From Desulfotomaculum sp. (lineage in GTDB: Bacteria; Bacillota; Desulfotomaculia; Desulfotomaculales; Nap2-2B), in assembly GCA_003513005.1 (NCBI GenBank), contig DOTD01000069.1, forward strand, positions 6,001 through 70,000: DNA of 64,000 nt. The letters are read 5' to 3'. The position numbers and the translations under genes are program-made. The notes under the pieces were generated by a model that had not been told where the DNA came from, ran no database searches, and worked only from the letters and a program-made list of their open reading frames with translations. Positions 51,838 through 60,881 of this stretch are shown in pieces; positions within the stretch are counted from its first letter, which is position 1; every line of letters starts with the position of its first letter.

Positions 51838-53397
51838 CTAGGCCTGCCAGACAATTTTTCCGTCAACCATCGTTAAAAGAAATTTAATTCCGGGAATGTT
51901 TTCAGGCGCTGTCTGAGTCGGGTCTTCGCTGAGCACAACCAGATCGGCAAGCTTTCCGGGGCTGATCGATCCTTTAATGTTTTCTTCAAAGGAGGCATGA
52001 GCTCCCCATAAAGTATACATCCGCAGTGCTTCCAGAGGCGAAACCGCTTCCATGGGAGCTATAATTTTATTCGTTTCTGTTCTTCTTGCAACGGCCGTAG
52101 AAATACCTATCAGCGGATTGCAGGGGATCATTGGAGAATCCGAACTTGCCGCGGTTTTTAGGCCCAGGCTTGTCAATGAACCCATTGGGAAGAGCCAGCT
52201 AAGTTTTTTAGAGGGGACGGCGTCAATGTAGCTTTCCCCGAAGTAGAGCAGAAATGCAGGTTGCGTAACTACCATCGCTTCAGTTACTTTCAGTTTGCGC
52301 ATCAGTCCGGGCGGGCAGATGGCGCAATGTTCCAGGCGGTGGCGGTGATCCGGCCTGGGGATCTTTTTGCAAATGTATTCCAGGGAAGCCAGTGTTGTTT
52401 CAAGAGCGACGATATCATGAACATGAAACGCGATCCGGAAACCGGCCTCGTGAGCCTTAAGTGCGTAATAGTCCAATTCTTCCTGGGGCGGATTGGGATT
52501 GCCCGTACTTTCGTCAAGGGCTATCTTTATACCGCCTATACGCAAGTCACAATCGCCGCTCTCCATCGAAAGACCGGCGCTCTGGAATTCTGCCAGCGCA
52601 TTTGTCCCAATCATCATGGAAACCCGGACGGGCAGGTGTCCGTCATCCTTTAACCGTTTTAAAGTCTGCCAGTGTCCCAGGTTATTGTTCCAACCGGTAT
52701 CCTGAACAGATGTAATTCCAAAAGAAAGTAATTGTTTGGTGGCCAGCTTGACACACGCTTTTAATTCTTCCTGATCAATGCCGGGTATTCTTTTTTCCAC
52801 AAGTTCGTTTCTTCCGGTGATAACACCGTTAGGTTCCCTGGAATCAGGTTCGCGTCCTATGTGCCCACCCTGGGGATCCGCTGTCAAGCCATAAATGCCT
52901 ATGTGTTTGAGGGCTATACTGTTTAACACGCAGCCATTCCCGGTATAATGGATTAAAATGACAGGATGATCCGGTGATGCCTCGTCCAATTCCCAGCGGG
53001 TGGGCGGTCTTTTTTCATCCAGGTTTTTTTCATCGTATTTGGCTGCTCTAATCCATTTGCCGGGTGGTGTTTGTTCCGCCCGGGAGCGGATGAGGGCTTG
53101 TATTTCAGAAATATTGGCTGCTTTCGAGGGAGAACAGTCTACATAGAGCAAGGTTGCGGCGAAGGAAAGAGGATGACAGTGGGCGTCGTTAAAACCGGGA
53201 ATAATTGTTTGTAAACCACAGTCAATGATTTGGGTATTTGGTCCTTTAAACTTTTCCAAATCATCGTTGCCGCCGACGCCAATGATTTTATTGCCCGAGA
53301 CGGCGACCAGTTCCGCGCCCGGCCTTTTTTCGTCCATGGTTATTATGTTAGCGTTGCATAAAATTATGTCAGCCGGAATACTAGAAGTATCGACCAT
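51838..53397 (-). CDS. Amidohydrolase (YtcJ-like)
   Basis: 519 residues of the metal-dependent hydrolase superfamily, YtcJ/LAF3 branch. N-terminal beta-sandwich part (IILCNANIITMDEKRPGAEL), metal HxH in GFNDAHCHPL, conserved HVHDIVALE and RLEHCAICPP, ASSDSPMIPCNPLIG near the metal aspartate, and the C-terminal GSISPGKLADLVVL. Substrate not predictable; family members act on amides, ureas or formamides. Monocistronic. Confidence 0.88.
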   Translation of the reverse strand: MVDTSSIPADIILCNANIITMDEKRPGAELVAVSGNKIIGVGGNDDLEKFKGPNTQIIDCGLQTIIPGFNDAHCHPLSFAATLLYVDCSPSKAANISEIQALIRSRAEQTPPGKWIRAAKYDEKNLDEKRPPTRWELDEASPDHPVILIHYTGNGCVLNSIALKHIGIYGLTADPQGGHIGREPDSREPNGVITGRNELVEKRIPGIDQEELKACVKLATKQLLSFGITSVQDTGWNNNLGHWQTLKRLKDDGHLPVRVSMMIGTNALAEFQSAGLSMESGDCDLRIGGIKIALDESTGNPNPPQEELDYYALKAHEAGFRIAFHVHDIVALETTLASLEYICKKIPRPDHRHRLEHCAICPPGLMRKLKVTEAMVVTQPAFLLYFGESYIDAVPSKKLSWLFPMGSLTSLGLKTAASSDSPMIPCNPLIGISTAVARRTETNKIIAPMEAVSPLEALRMYTLWGAHASFEENIKGSISPGKLADLVVLSEDPTQTAPENIPGIKFLLTMVDGKIVWQA

Positions 53398-53781
53398 TTT
53401 TTTGCTCCTTTTTTATAATTATTTAATTTCGGTAAACATTCAGAAAAACAGGTTGAAGAAACGTCTCTAATTCAATTGCTGATAACTTTCTTAATCATCT
53501 GTTAAAGCAGATAATCGAAGGGCGGCGCTAGTATTCTTGTTATCTGCCGGGTTCACTGAATGGTTACTGCAATTATGAAACCATATTGAAACAATAATAC
53601 GTTCATAAATGAGAGTCAAGACTTAACACATTGCGACTGCTTTAAAAAAATTCAAGTTTTTATAAAAAATGGCTCGAAAATTTGGAACAATTGCCCTGTT
53701 CAAAACGTCTAACAATTTGAAGGTTGAAATTTAAGGAGGTGGATTCGAAAAGTACGGCAATCCAAAAACAAGGGAGTGGGG

Positions 53782-54513
53782 ATGTTGTTTAAAGCGAGAC
53801 CTTTTTTAATAACTTTGTTGGTTCTTTTTGTTTTGCTGAGTTTCTGCGGTACATGTTTGGCCCAGGACAAGGATTTGCCGGCGAATACCATAACGGTGAC
53901 TGGGGAAGGGACGGTTAAGGTTGCTCCCGATACTGCGGAGATTGATTTTGCGGTTGTAACAGACGCTGCCGAGGCTCAAAATGCCCAGGCCGCCAACGTC
54001 GAAATATCACATAAGGTTATAGCCGCTTTACAGGGAAACGGAATTGCGGCTGCTGACATCAGTACTCTTAATTACAGCCTTTATCCGAATTATGTTTACA
54101 AAGAAAACCAACCGCCCAAGCTCACCGGATACGAAGTCACCAACGAGATTAAAGTAACGATACGCAACCTTGATAAAATAGGCGCCATAATCGATCTTGC
54201 GGTAAAGAACGGGATTAACCGGGTTCAAAATATAAACTTCTACGCGAACAACAGCACGGAACAAAAAATCCAGGCCCTGAGGCAGGCTGTTTCTGACGCC
54301 CGGATTAAGGCGGATACGATCGCTGCTTCTCTGGGAAAGAAAATAGTCGGTGTTAAATCGGCAAGCGGAAGCTGGTTTGGTAATCAGCCGACGCCGATTT
54401 ACTATGGAAAGAAAGAGGTCCAGCTCAGCCTTGGAGGCGGCGCGGCCACGGATATTAACCCGGGTCAGATTGAAATCACTGCCAATGCAGAGGTAGCCTA
54501 TCTGATTGATTGA
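53782..54513 (+). CDS. SIMPL-domain (DUF541) exported protein
   Basis: 243 residues from ATG 53782 with AGGGAGTGG upstream. A signal peptide (PFLITLLVLFVLLSFCGTCLA) is followed by the SIMPL domain: ITVTGEGTVKVAPDTAEIDF, NVEISHKVIAALQGNGI, LNYSLYPNYVY, and repeats of RQAVSDARIKADTIAASLGKK. Members are periplasmic or surface proteins of poorly defined role. The 384 nt before it (53398-53781) hold no gene I can support. Confidence 0.85.
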   Translation: MLFKARPFLITLLVLFVLLSFCGTCLAQDKDLPANTITVTGEGTVKVAPDTAEIDFAVVTDAAEAQNAQAANVEISHKVIAALQGNGIAAADISTLNYSLYPNYVYKENQPPKLTGYEVTNEIKVTIRNLDKIGAIIDLAVKNGINRVQNINFYANNSTEQKIQALRQAVSDARIKADTIAASLGKKIVGVKSASGSWFGNQPTPIYYGKKEVQLSLGGGAATDINPGQIEITANAEVAYLID

Positions 54514-54541
54514 TGATCAGTCCCTTCTCTCATATATCTCG

Positions 54542-54570
54542 AAAAATCAGGGTATCTCCCTGATTTTTTT
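54542..54570 (+). terminator. Terminator after the SIMPL gene
   Basis: AAATCAGGG (54544-54552) and CCCTGATTT (54558-54566) around TATCT, then TTTT. Confidence 0.9.
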
Positions 54571-54690
54571 ATAAAGAATTTTGTTCTAAGATTAGATCTC
54601 ATAAGAAGCTTTTAATTTACAAAGAATACTTTCAACGCCTGTGAAAAAGGTATAATATAAAAGTAAATTCCGGCAAGGAGGTGATTGTTG

Positions 54691-55731
54691 ATGCAGGAAG
54701 TAAAGTTGACCCAGATGACTAAAGCTGCCGGGTGAGCGTCCAAGATAGGGCCGGAAACCCTGTCGCAGGTGCTGCGGCAAATGCCTAAATTTGAAGATGC
54801 GAACCTTTTGGTCGGCTTAAACATACCTGATGACGCGGCGGTCTATAAAATTTCCGATGAACTTGCGCTGATTCAGACGGTGGATTTTTTTACGCCTGTT
54901 GTCGATGATCCCTACTTATTCGGACAGATCAGCGCAGCCAATGCGTTAAGCGATATTTACGCCATGGGGGGCCGCCCGCTGCTGGCTTTGAATATAGTTT
55001 GTTTCCCCAGTTGTCTGTCCCAGGATGTTCTCGTCCAAATTTTAAAAGGCGGGGCGGATAAAGTGCAGGAGGCGGGGGCTATAATTGCCGGCGGACACTC
55101 CGTTTCGGATGATGAGCCTAAATACGGCCTGTGCGTTTCGGGATTGGCCCATCCGGATCAAATAATCGCCAGCTCCGGGGCAAAGCCGGGAGATCTGCTG
55201 GTTCTTACAAAGCCTATTGGAACGGGGATTGCCAGTACGTCCGTCAAAGCGGACATGTTTCCTGGCGAGGCCTATTCCAGGTTTGTAACGTGCATGGCGT
55301 CCCTTAACCGGGATTCGTCGGAAGCAATGAGAGAAGTAGGAGCCCATGCCTGTACCGATATCACCGGTTTTGGCTTGCTGGGCCATGCTGTTGAAATGGC
55401 GCAGGCAAGCGAGGTCAGCCTGGTTTTTTACAAGAGCAAAATAAACCTGCTGCCTTTTACCCTGCAGTTGGCCGCGCAGGGCCTTATTCCGGCGGGAGCT
55501 TACAATAACCGCGATTTCTTTGCGGACAAAATACATTTCGCTCCCGATCTAACAAAAGCTGAGCGTATTGTCTTGCTTGATCCCCAGACTTCCGGCGGCC
55601 TGCTTATTGCCCTGGAACCTGAAAAAGCTGAAAAGCTGGTTGAATTGCTGCATTTAAGGGGTATTGAAGAAGCAAGTATTGTTGGAAAGGCGGTTGAGTT
55701 TAGGGAAGACCTTATTGAAGTACAGAAGTGA
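54691..55731 (+). CDS. selD: Selenophosphate synthetase with selenocysteine (UGA at codon 15)
   Basis: Makes selenophosphate from selenide and ATP for Sec-tRNA and selenouridine synthesis. ATG 54691 has AAGGAGGTGA upstream. The frame reads MQEVKLTQMTKAAG, TGA at 54733-54735, then ASKIGPETLSQVLRQMPKF and on to 55731; 346 residues with Sec15. The TGA sits exactly where SelD has its catalytic Cys or Sec before the conserved lysine. The rest is standard: DDAAVYKI, TVDFFTPVVDDPYLFGQISA ANALSDIYAMGG, GGHSV, TDITGFGLLGH. Ordinary gene callers would start it at 54769 and lose the active site. Confidence 0.96.
54744..54764 (+). promoter_or_regulatory. Candidate bacterial SECIS hairpin in selD
   Basis: GATAGGG (54744-54750) pairs with CCCTGTC (54758-54764) around CCGGAAA, starting 8 nt after the UGA codon. 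Distance and size are right for SelB recruitment. Confidence 0.65.
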
Positions 55732-55740
55732 GTACTCAGT

Positions 55741-55766
55741 AAAGCCGTCCTAAAGAGCACGGCTTT
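55741..55766. terminator. Hairpin between convergent selD and rarA
   Basis: AAAGCCGT (55741-55748) pairs with ACGGCTTT (55759-55766). The T-tract is short in either direction. Confidence 0.55.
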
Positions 55767-55785
55767 GTCAACAGCGAACGGCTTG

Positions 55786-57111
55786 TTACTTTTTTGTCTT
55801 TCTCTCCTCGCCCTGTTCTGAAGGTTCATAAAAAATATAGTCCTCGAGGCCCTCCGGTAAATATTGCTGATTTACCCAGTGGTCAGGGTAATTATGAGGA
55901 TACTTGTAGTTTACACCGTGTCCAAGGGAAGCGGCTCCCCGGTAACTGGCGTCTCTAAGGTGCGGCGGGACAGGGTTGGCCCTCTCTTTTTCCACAGCCT
56001 CCATGGCTCGATCGATTGCTTTGACAACAGAATTGCTTTTTGGCGCCAGGGATATGTAAATGGCTGCCTGAGCAAGAATAATTTTGGCTTCGGGAAAGCC
56101 GGCCATGGAAGCGGCTTGTGCGGCCGACACCGCCTGCACAAGCGCTTGCGGATCCGCCAGGCCGATATCCTCACAGGCATGGATAATAATCCTTCTGGAG
56201 ATAAATTCAACTGATTCACCGGCATAAATAAGGCGGGCCAGCCAATACAACGCTGCCTGGGGGTCTGATCCGCGCATGCTCTTGATGAATGCGGAAATAA
56301 CATCATAATGTTCATCGGCTTTATTGTAGCCGGGCACATGCCGCTGGCTTGCTTCCTGGACGACAGTCAGGTTTATTTTTCTGGTTCCGTTTTCATCAGG
56401 CGGGGAGCTCAGAACCGCCAGCTCCAGGTAATTCAATGCCGCACGGGCGTCGCCATTGGCAGCCCGGGCCAGGTAAGCTACAGCATCCGGCTCAATTTCG
56501 GCCGGGATTTTTCCCAGTCCCCGTTCATTGTCTGCCAGGCTGCGCCTGAGTATTCTAATAATGGCCTGATCGGAGAGGGATGTTAAACGGTAGAGCCTGG
56601 TGCGGCTTAGTAAAGGGCGGATTACCGAAAACATCGGGTTTTCTGTTGTAGAACCAATCAGGGTAATTAAACCGTTTTCCACGGCTGGAAGAAGGGCATC
56701 CTGCTGGGATTTGTTGAACCTGTGTATTTCATCAATGAACAAGATGGTTTTCTGCCCGTAATGAGCGCGCAGTTCCCTTGCCTCTTCGATAACGCGGCGA
56801 AGATCAGCAACTCCGGCCATCACTGCGCTGATTGTGGCGAAGCGTGAGCGGGTCAAGCGGGCTATAATCCTGGCCAGGGTAGTTTTTCCGCTTCCCGGAG
56901 GCCCGTAAAGGATAATCGATTGCAGGCTGTCTGTTTCAATTGTGCGTCGGAGCAGCGTGCCTTTTCCAACGATGGAACTTTGCTCTTCGAACTCGGCCAA
57001 GGATCGCGGCCGCATCCTTTCCGCAAGAGGCGCTTCGTTCGACAGGTTGTCTTCAAGAGCATTAAGAAACAAATTGTCCACCGGCAGACCTCCCATTTCC
57101 AAAATAGACAT
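55786..57111 (-). CDS. rarA: Replication-associated recombination protein A (MgsA/RarA)
   Basis: AAA+ ATPase acting at stalled forks. 441 residues: PLAERMRPRSLAEFEEQ at the start, Walker A GPPGSGKTTLARI, FIDEIHRFNKSQQDALLPAV (Walker B plus the RarA-specific FNKSQQD), sensor GSTTENP, and the C-terminal tetramerisation domain with HYDVISAFIKSMRGSDPQAA and YKYPHNYPDHWV. Start may be the ATG at 57096 (MGGLPVDN). Upstream 57112-57306 has no gene I can support. Confidence 0.94.
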   Translation of the reverse strand: MSILEMGGLPVDNLFLNALEDNLSNEAPLAERMRPRSLAEFEEQSSIVGKGTLLRRTIETDSLQSIILYGPPGSGKTTLARIIARLTRSRFATISAVMAGVADLRRVIEEARELRAHYGQKTILFIDEIHRFNKSQQDALLPAVENGLITLIGSTTENPMFSVIRPLLSRTRLYRLTSLSDQAIIRILRRSLADNERGLGKIPAEIEPDAVAYLARAANGDARAALNYLELAVLSSPPDENGTRKINLTVVQEASQRHVPGYNKADEHYDVISAFIKSMRGSDPQAALYWLARLIYAGESVEFISRRIIIHACEDIGLADPQALVQAVSAAQAASMAGFPEAKIILAQAAIYISLAPKSNSVVKAIDRAMEAVEKERANPVPPHLRDASYRGAASLGHGVNYKYPHNYPDHWVNQQYLPEGLEDYIFYEPSEQGEERKTKK

Positions 57112-57306
57112 TCATGCCGCCTTTGCAGCACCGCTAGTCCGATCCGAAGCAAGCCGTGCTGCTGTCGGCGTGGAGCACTGGAGAGAGCGTTGATAATGCC
57201 GTGCCTATCGGACTCACTATTGAAAAATAATTTTTAAGATAGTTGCGTGCTTTTATAATTATATCTTAAATATGCGGAAAACGGGAAGGGTGCAACCAGT
57301 CAATTA

Positions 57307-57346
57307 TTATTACAGCCGGTTGATTTGTATCAACCAGCTGTAATAA
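57307..57346. repeat. Long inverted repeat over a stop codon
   Basis: TTATTACAGC-c-GGTTGAT (57307-57324) pairs with ATCAACC-a-GCTGTAATAA (57329-57346) around TTGT, 17 of 18 positions. It includes the TGA of the small gene ending at 57330. No clear U-tract follows on the minus strand, so termination is plausible but unproven. Confidence 0.65.
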
Positions 57347-57602
57347 GTTGGAAAAAGTCACCGCCCAGTCTGGTTAAACTGCAAATTTTGCTTTTACCTT
57401 CTGTTGAAACGTCAACCAGTCCAAGAGCGAAAAGCTGCATAACCACATGATCCAAAACGGCTCTTTTTACTCTGGCTGTTAATGAAAGATCTTCTTTATT
57501 CATACTTCCTTCTTCCACCAGAGCTTTTAAAACACGCTCGGCTTCTCCGGGCAAACGGTCGTTTACTTTCGTAAAGTATTCCGGCAGGCTGATTTCTGTC
57601 AT
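57330..57602 (-). CDS. Small hypothetical protein, possibly winged-helix
   Basis: 90 residues with AGGAGGTGA upstream of the ATG, an almost perfect ribosome site. LPGEAERVLKALVEEGSMNKEDLSLTARVKRAVLDHVVMQLFALGLVDVSTE reads like helix-turn-helix followed by a hairpin, as in small winged-helix proteins. No family recognised. It lies between trxA and rarA on the same strand but with its own terminal inverted repeat. Confidence 0.65.
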   Translation of the reverse strand: MTEISLPEYFTKVNDRLPGEAERVLKALVEEGSMNKEDLSLTARVKRAVLDHVVMQLFALGLVDVSTEGKSKICSLTRLGGDFFQLITAG

Positions 57603-57732
57603 GTTCTCACCTCCTAATTGGGTAATGAAGTTTTGTTAATAGTATGGTCATTTTTCTAACGAAATAATACTTTTTTTAACAAATGATTTATGAAAAATGT
57701 TTTTACTTATTCCAAATACACTTTGGAAGGAA

Positions 57733-57765
57733 AATTAAAACCCCGGCTTGCGGTATGGCCGGGGC
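57733..57765 (-). terminator. Terminator of trxA
   Basis: On minus, CCCCGGC pairs with GCCGGGG around a 10-nt loop, then TTTTAATTTT. Confidence 0.88.
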
Positions 57766-57813
57766 TTCGGACTTGGTTATGTTGTCGGTTATTGGGTGAT
57801 TAAAACTTTTCTT

Positions 57814-58143
57814 TTATAAATGCTTTTCGATAATCCTTTTAAGTTCGTTTTTTGTTTTATAACCTACCAAACGTTCTACTTCCAGGTTTTTCTTGAACAA
57901 AATTATTGTTGGAATGCTTGATACTTTATGATTGACAGATATGTTGGGACTTTCGTCGACATTTATCTTGGCAACCTGGACTTTTTCTTCGTATTCCTTA
58001 GCTACCTCTTCTATTACTGGTCCGAACATTTTACAGGGTCCGCACCAGGGCGCCCAGAAATCAACCAGTACAAGAATGTCAGTGGAGCCTAAAAAAGAGT
58101 TGAAGCTATCTTCGTTTAAAACCTTGATTTTTTCATCGGGCAT
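57814..58143 (-). CDS. trxA: Thioredoxin
   Basis: 109 residues from ATG at 58143 (MPDEKIKVLN), chosen because AAAGGTGGG lies 6-7 nt before it. Active site WAPWCGPCKMFGP; cis-proline region KVSSIPTIILFK; C-terminal helix KNELKRIIEKHL. Reduces disulfides in the cytoplasm. No thioredoxin reductase is in the window. Confidence 0.95.
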   Translation of the reverse strand: MPDEKIKVLNEDSFNSFLGSTDILVLVDFWAPWCGPCKMFGPVIEEVAKEYEEKVQVAKINVDESPNISVNHKVSSIPTIILFKKNLEVERLVGYKTKNELKRIIEKHL

Positions 58144-58224
58144 TTTTTTCCCACCTTTCAAAAGCTACCACATTTTTCATTATCAAGCAAATTATATGTT
58201 ATGATAAATGCTTTGTCAATAAGT

Positions 58225-58345
58225 AACCCCACCAATGCCGTGATTACCCAAGTTTTCTGAACCCAGTCTAACTAGGTGGGTGTCCTCCTGACTGCCTGTT
58301 GTGTCCTAAATTAGGCGTACAAGCCACAATCAGAGCCGGGCTCCC
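58225..58345 (+). ncRNA. Candidate structured RNA, possibly 6S-like
   Basis: The 400-nt gap between divergent trxA and the corrinoid adenosyltransferase holds a non-coding, G+C-richer block. TGATT near 58239 can pair with AATCA near 58327, closing a rod with internal pairing TTGTG/CACAA and CCTAAATTAGG. A strong hairpin CCGCCTGC-CTAA-GCAGGCGG follows at 58454-58473. The rod-with-bubble outline and closeness to rarA (6S genes lie near it in some Firmicutes) suggest 6S RNA, but I cannot verify conserved bases. Strand uncertain. Confidence 0.3.
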
Positions 58346-58578
58346 TTTTGATCTTGTTGGATCAAAACTTCAAAGCAACCACGCACATAGCAGGGTATTT
58401 CTTATATTTATTATGTTAGCACACCAGATATCGCTTTGCAAGTGGCAACAAATCCGCCTGCCTAAGCAGGCGGCTGATCCGGAAACATTTTTCAAGAGCA
58501 GGAGTTTAAAGCCCAAAGAGGGAATACTAATTGGCGTAAAAAGACTCGCTAAAAGGGTGAAAAATAATCGTTACCAGG

Positions 58579-59103
58579 CTGGAAAAAGGGTACGTACAGG
58601 TTTATACTGGTAATGGCAAAGGAAAGACTACGGCAGCCTTGGGTTTAGCTTTCAGAGCAATGGGCTGTGGCTTAAGGACATACATGGGGCAGTTTATGAA
58701 GGGTTCGTCCAGTTCTGAATTAGTATCCGCAAAAATGGTCAGTAAATTTATCACTATTGAACAGTATGGGCGGGGAACTCTATTCAGTCCCTTGAACCCT
58801 CCGGCTGCGGATGATTTCAAGTTGGCTGAAGAAGGAATTGAGAAAATTAAAGCAGTTATATCCTCGGACGAATACAGCATTGTTATTCTGGATGAAATAA
58901 ATACAGCCATGTATTTCAAACTGGTTGAACTAAAAGACATCCTTAAACTGATTAAGGAAAAACCCGGGCATATTGAACTGGTATTAACGGGAAGGAACGC
59001 GCCTTCCGAACTTATTCAAAACGCTGACCTGGTAACCGAAATGGCCGAGATCAAACATTATTATAAGAAAGGTGTCTTACCCAGGGAGGGTATTGAGCGG
59101 TAA
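58579..59103 (+). CDS. cobO: Corrinoid adenosyltransferase (CobA/CobO type)
   Basis: Transfers adenosyl from ATP to cob(I)alamin. P-loop VYTGNGKGKTTAALGLAFRAM at the N-terminus, VILDEINTAMYF (Walker B), and LVLTGRNAPSELIQNADLVTEM. About 174 residues, normal. There is no ATG, GTG or TTG in frame before the P-loop: homologues start MEKGYVQVYTG and here the first codon of that stretch is CTG (58579); an ATA at 58564 behind AAAAGGG is the other option. So either a rare start is used or the gene has lost its start. B12 chemistry links it to the riboswitch gene at 45-48 kb. Confidence 0.85.
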   Translation: MEKGYVQVYTGNGKGKTTAALGLAFRAMGCGLRTYMGQFMKGSSSSELVSAKMVSKFITIEQYGRGTLFSPLNPPAADDFKLAEEGIEKIKAVISSDEYSIVILDEINTAMYFKLVELKDILKLIKEKPGHIELVLTGRNAPSELIQNADLVTEMAEIKHYYKKGVLPREGIER

Positions 59104-59112
59104 AGGATAGTT

Positions 59113-60120
59113 ATGAAGGAACGTGTCTTGCATTTATTAAAAGAGTCTTCACCGGAATTCATTTCAGGTGAGATTATCTGCAGGAATTTAGGGATTTCCC
59201 GTACTGCGGTTTGGAAACATATCCAGACTTTGCGGGCAAGCGGATACGAGATTGCAGCCTTGCCGCATGCAGGTTACCAGTTGCTTGGCGTGCCTGATCG
59301 TCTTTATCCGGAAGAAATCCGCGACGGCCTGGATACGGAGTTTATCGGCAGGAAAGTCTATTATTACGAACATGCAATCTCAACAAATGAAACGGCAAGA
59401 GAACTGGCGGACCGCGGTTGTCCCGACGGCGCTCTTGTAATTGCTGAGGAACAATCGGGAGGAAAAGGCCGTTTGGGGAGGAATTGGTTTTCTCCGTACG
59501 GCAAGGGAATCTGGTTCTCAATCGTTCTTTTTCCGCCGGTTAATCCTTCGGATGCTCCCACGCTTACCATGCTGGGGGCAGTGGCGGTGGCAAGGGCTAT
59601 CCGTAAAATCGCAAATGTTGAAGCAGGGATAAAATGGCCTAATGATATTTTGCTTGACGGGAAGAAGATTTGCGGCATACTTTCGGAAATGAGCGCCGAG
59701 ATAGAAAGGATTAATTACCTGATTATAGGAATAGGCATCAACGTAAATGTTGAAGAATTTCCCAGTGAGCTGGAAGATACCGTTACTTCTCTGAAAATAT
59801 ACACAGGCCAGCCTGTAAAAAGGACGGTTTTACTTCAGGAAATTTTAATGGAAATTGAACAGCTGTATAAGTTATGGCTGCAAAACGGATTCCAGCCAAT
59901 TTTACGTTTTTGGAAAGAGATGTGCGTTATGTTAAACAAGATGATCAGGGTAAACGGCATAAAAGACGTCTTCGAAGGCTGGGCTGAAGATGTTGATGAT
60001 CGCGGCAATCTGATCCTGCGCCTTAAGGACGGCAGCTTGAAAGGATTTGTTGCGGGAGATGTTTCTCTTCAGGGAGGACTTGATCTGCAGGCAGGCAGGA
60101 GGGAGGGCTCCTCGTTATGA
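59113..60120 (+). CDS. birA: Bifunctional biotin-[acetyl-CoA carboxylase] ligase / biotin repressor
   Basis: 335 residues. N-terminal winged helix (SGEIICRNLGISRTAVWKHI) as in repressor-type BirA, then the ligase domain: SGGKGRLGRNWFSPYGKGIW (biotinyl-AMP loop), IKWPNDILLDGKKICGIL, and the C-terminal SH3-like domain (GWAEDVDDRGNLILRLKDGS). It attaches biotin to carboxylases and probably represses biotin genes. Its end overlaps coaX by 4 nt. Confidence 0.94.
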   Translation: MKERVLHLLKESSPEFISGEIICRNLGISRTAVWKHIQTLRASGYEIAALPHAGYQLLGVPDRLYPEEIRDGLDTEFIGRKVYYYEHAISTNETARELADRGCPDGALVIAEEQSGGKGRLGRNWFSPYGKGIWFSIVLFPPVNPSDAPTLTMLGAVAVARAIRKIANVEAGIKWPNDILLDGKKICGILSEMSAEIERINYLIIGIGINVNVEEFPSELEDTVTSLKIYTGQPVKRTVLLQEILMEIEQLYKLWLQNGFQPILRFWKEMCVMLNKMIRVNGIKDVFEGWAEDVDDRGNLILRLKDGSLKGFVAGDVSLQGGLDLQAGRREGSSL

Positions 60121-60881
60121 TTCTGGTTTTCGATGTAGGGAATACAAATATTGTGCTTGGGGTTTACAAAGGGAAGGAACTGCTTAACCACTGGCGTCTT
60201 TCTACGCTGCCCGCGCGTACCGCTGACGAATACGGCATGCTGCTGCGTGAATTGCTTGCTTCTGGAGGCATATCCCTGGAAGAAATTGAAGATTTAGTCA
60301 TCTCCTCGGTTGTTCCACCGTTGATGTTTTCACTTGAACAGGTGGCGCATAAGTACTTCGGGATTATTCCTTTGGTTGTTGGGCCGGGTATTAAAACAGG
60401 GCTGGCCATACATTATGATAATCCCAGAGAAGTCGGCGCTGACCGGATTGTAAACGCTGTTGCTGGTTATGAACTATACGGCGGCCCTCTGGTGATTGTT
60501 GATTTTGGCACGGCAACGACATTTTGCGCCGTTTCGGTTAAAGGAGAATATCTTGGCGGCGCGATTACACCGGGAGTAAGCATTTCTACAGAGGCTCTTT
60601 TTATAAGGGCTGCCAAGTTGCCGAGAGTTGAGTTTGTGCGCCCGCCTTCAGTTATCGGGAAAAATACTGTGCACAGCATTCAATCGGGTATTGTTTACGG
60701 TTTTGCCGGTCAGGTGGATGAGATCGTCAGGCGCATGAAAAAAGAGCTGGGAGGCAGCGCCTTTGTTCTTGCCACAGGGGGATTGGCAGAATTAATTGCT
60801 CAGGAAACGAGCGCTATTGACCAGGTGGATCCGCTGCTTACCTTGACCGGACTGCGGATTATCTATGAACGCAATCGGTAA
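60117..60881 (+). CDS. coaX: Type III pantothenate kinase
   Basis: 254 residues of the ASKHA fold. ILVFDVGNTNIVLGVYKG (phosphate 1), EYGMLLRELLA, GPGIKTGLAIHYDNPREVGA DRIVN, VDFGTATTFCAV (phosphate 2), GGAITPGVSIS and FVLATGGLAELIA. First step of coenzyme A synthesis, insensitive to CoA feedback in this type. Overlaps birA and dusB. Confidence 0.95.
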   Translation: MILVFDVGNTNIVLGVYKGKELLNHWRLSTLPARTADEYGMLLRELLASGGISLEEIEDLVISSVVPPLMFSLEQVAHKYFGIIPLVVGPGIKTGLAIHYDNPREVGADRIVNAVAGYELYGGPLVIVDFGTATTFCAVSVKGEYLGGAITPGVSISTEALFIRAAKLPRVEFVRPPSVIGKNTVHSIQSGIVYGFAGQVDEIVRRMKKELGGSAFVLATGGLAELIAQETSAIDQVDPLLTLTGLRIIYERNR

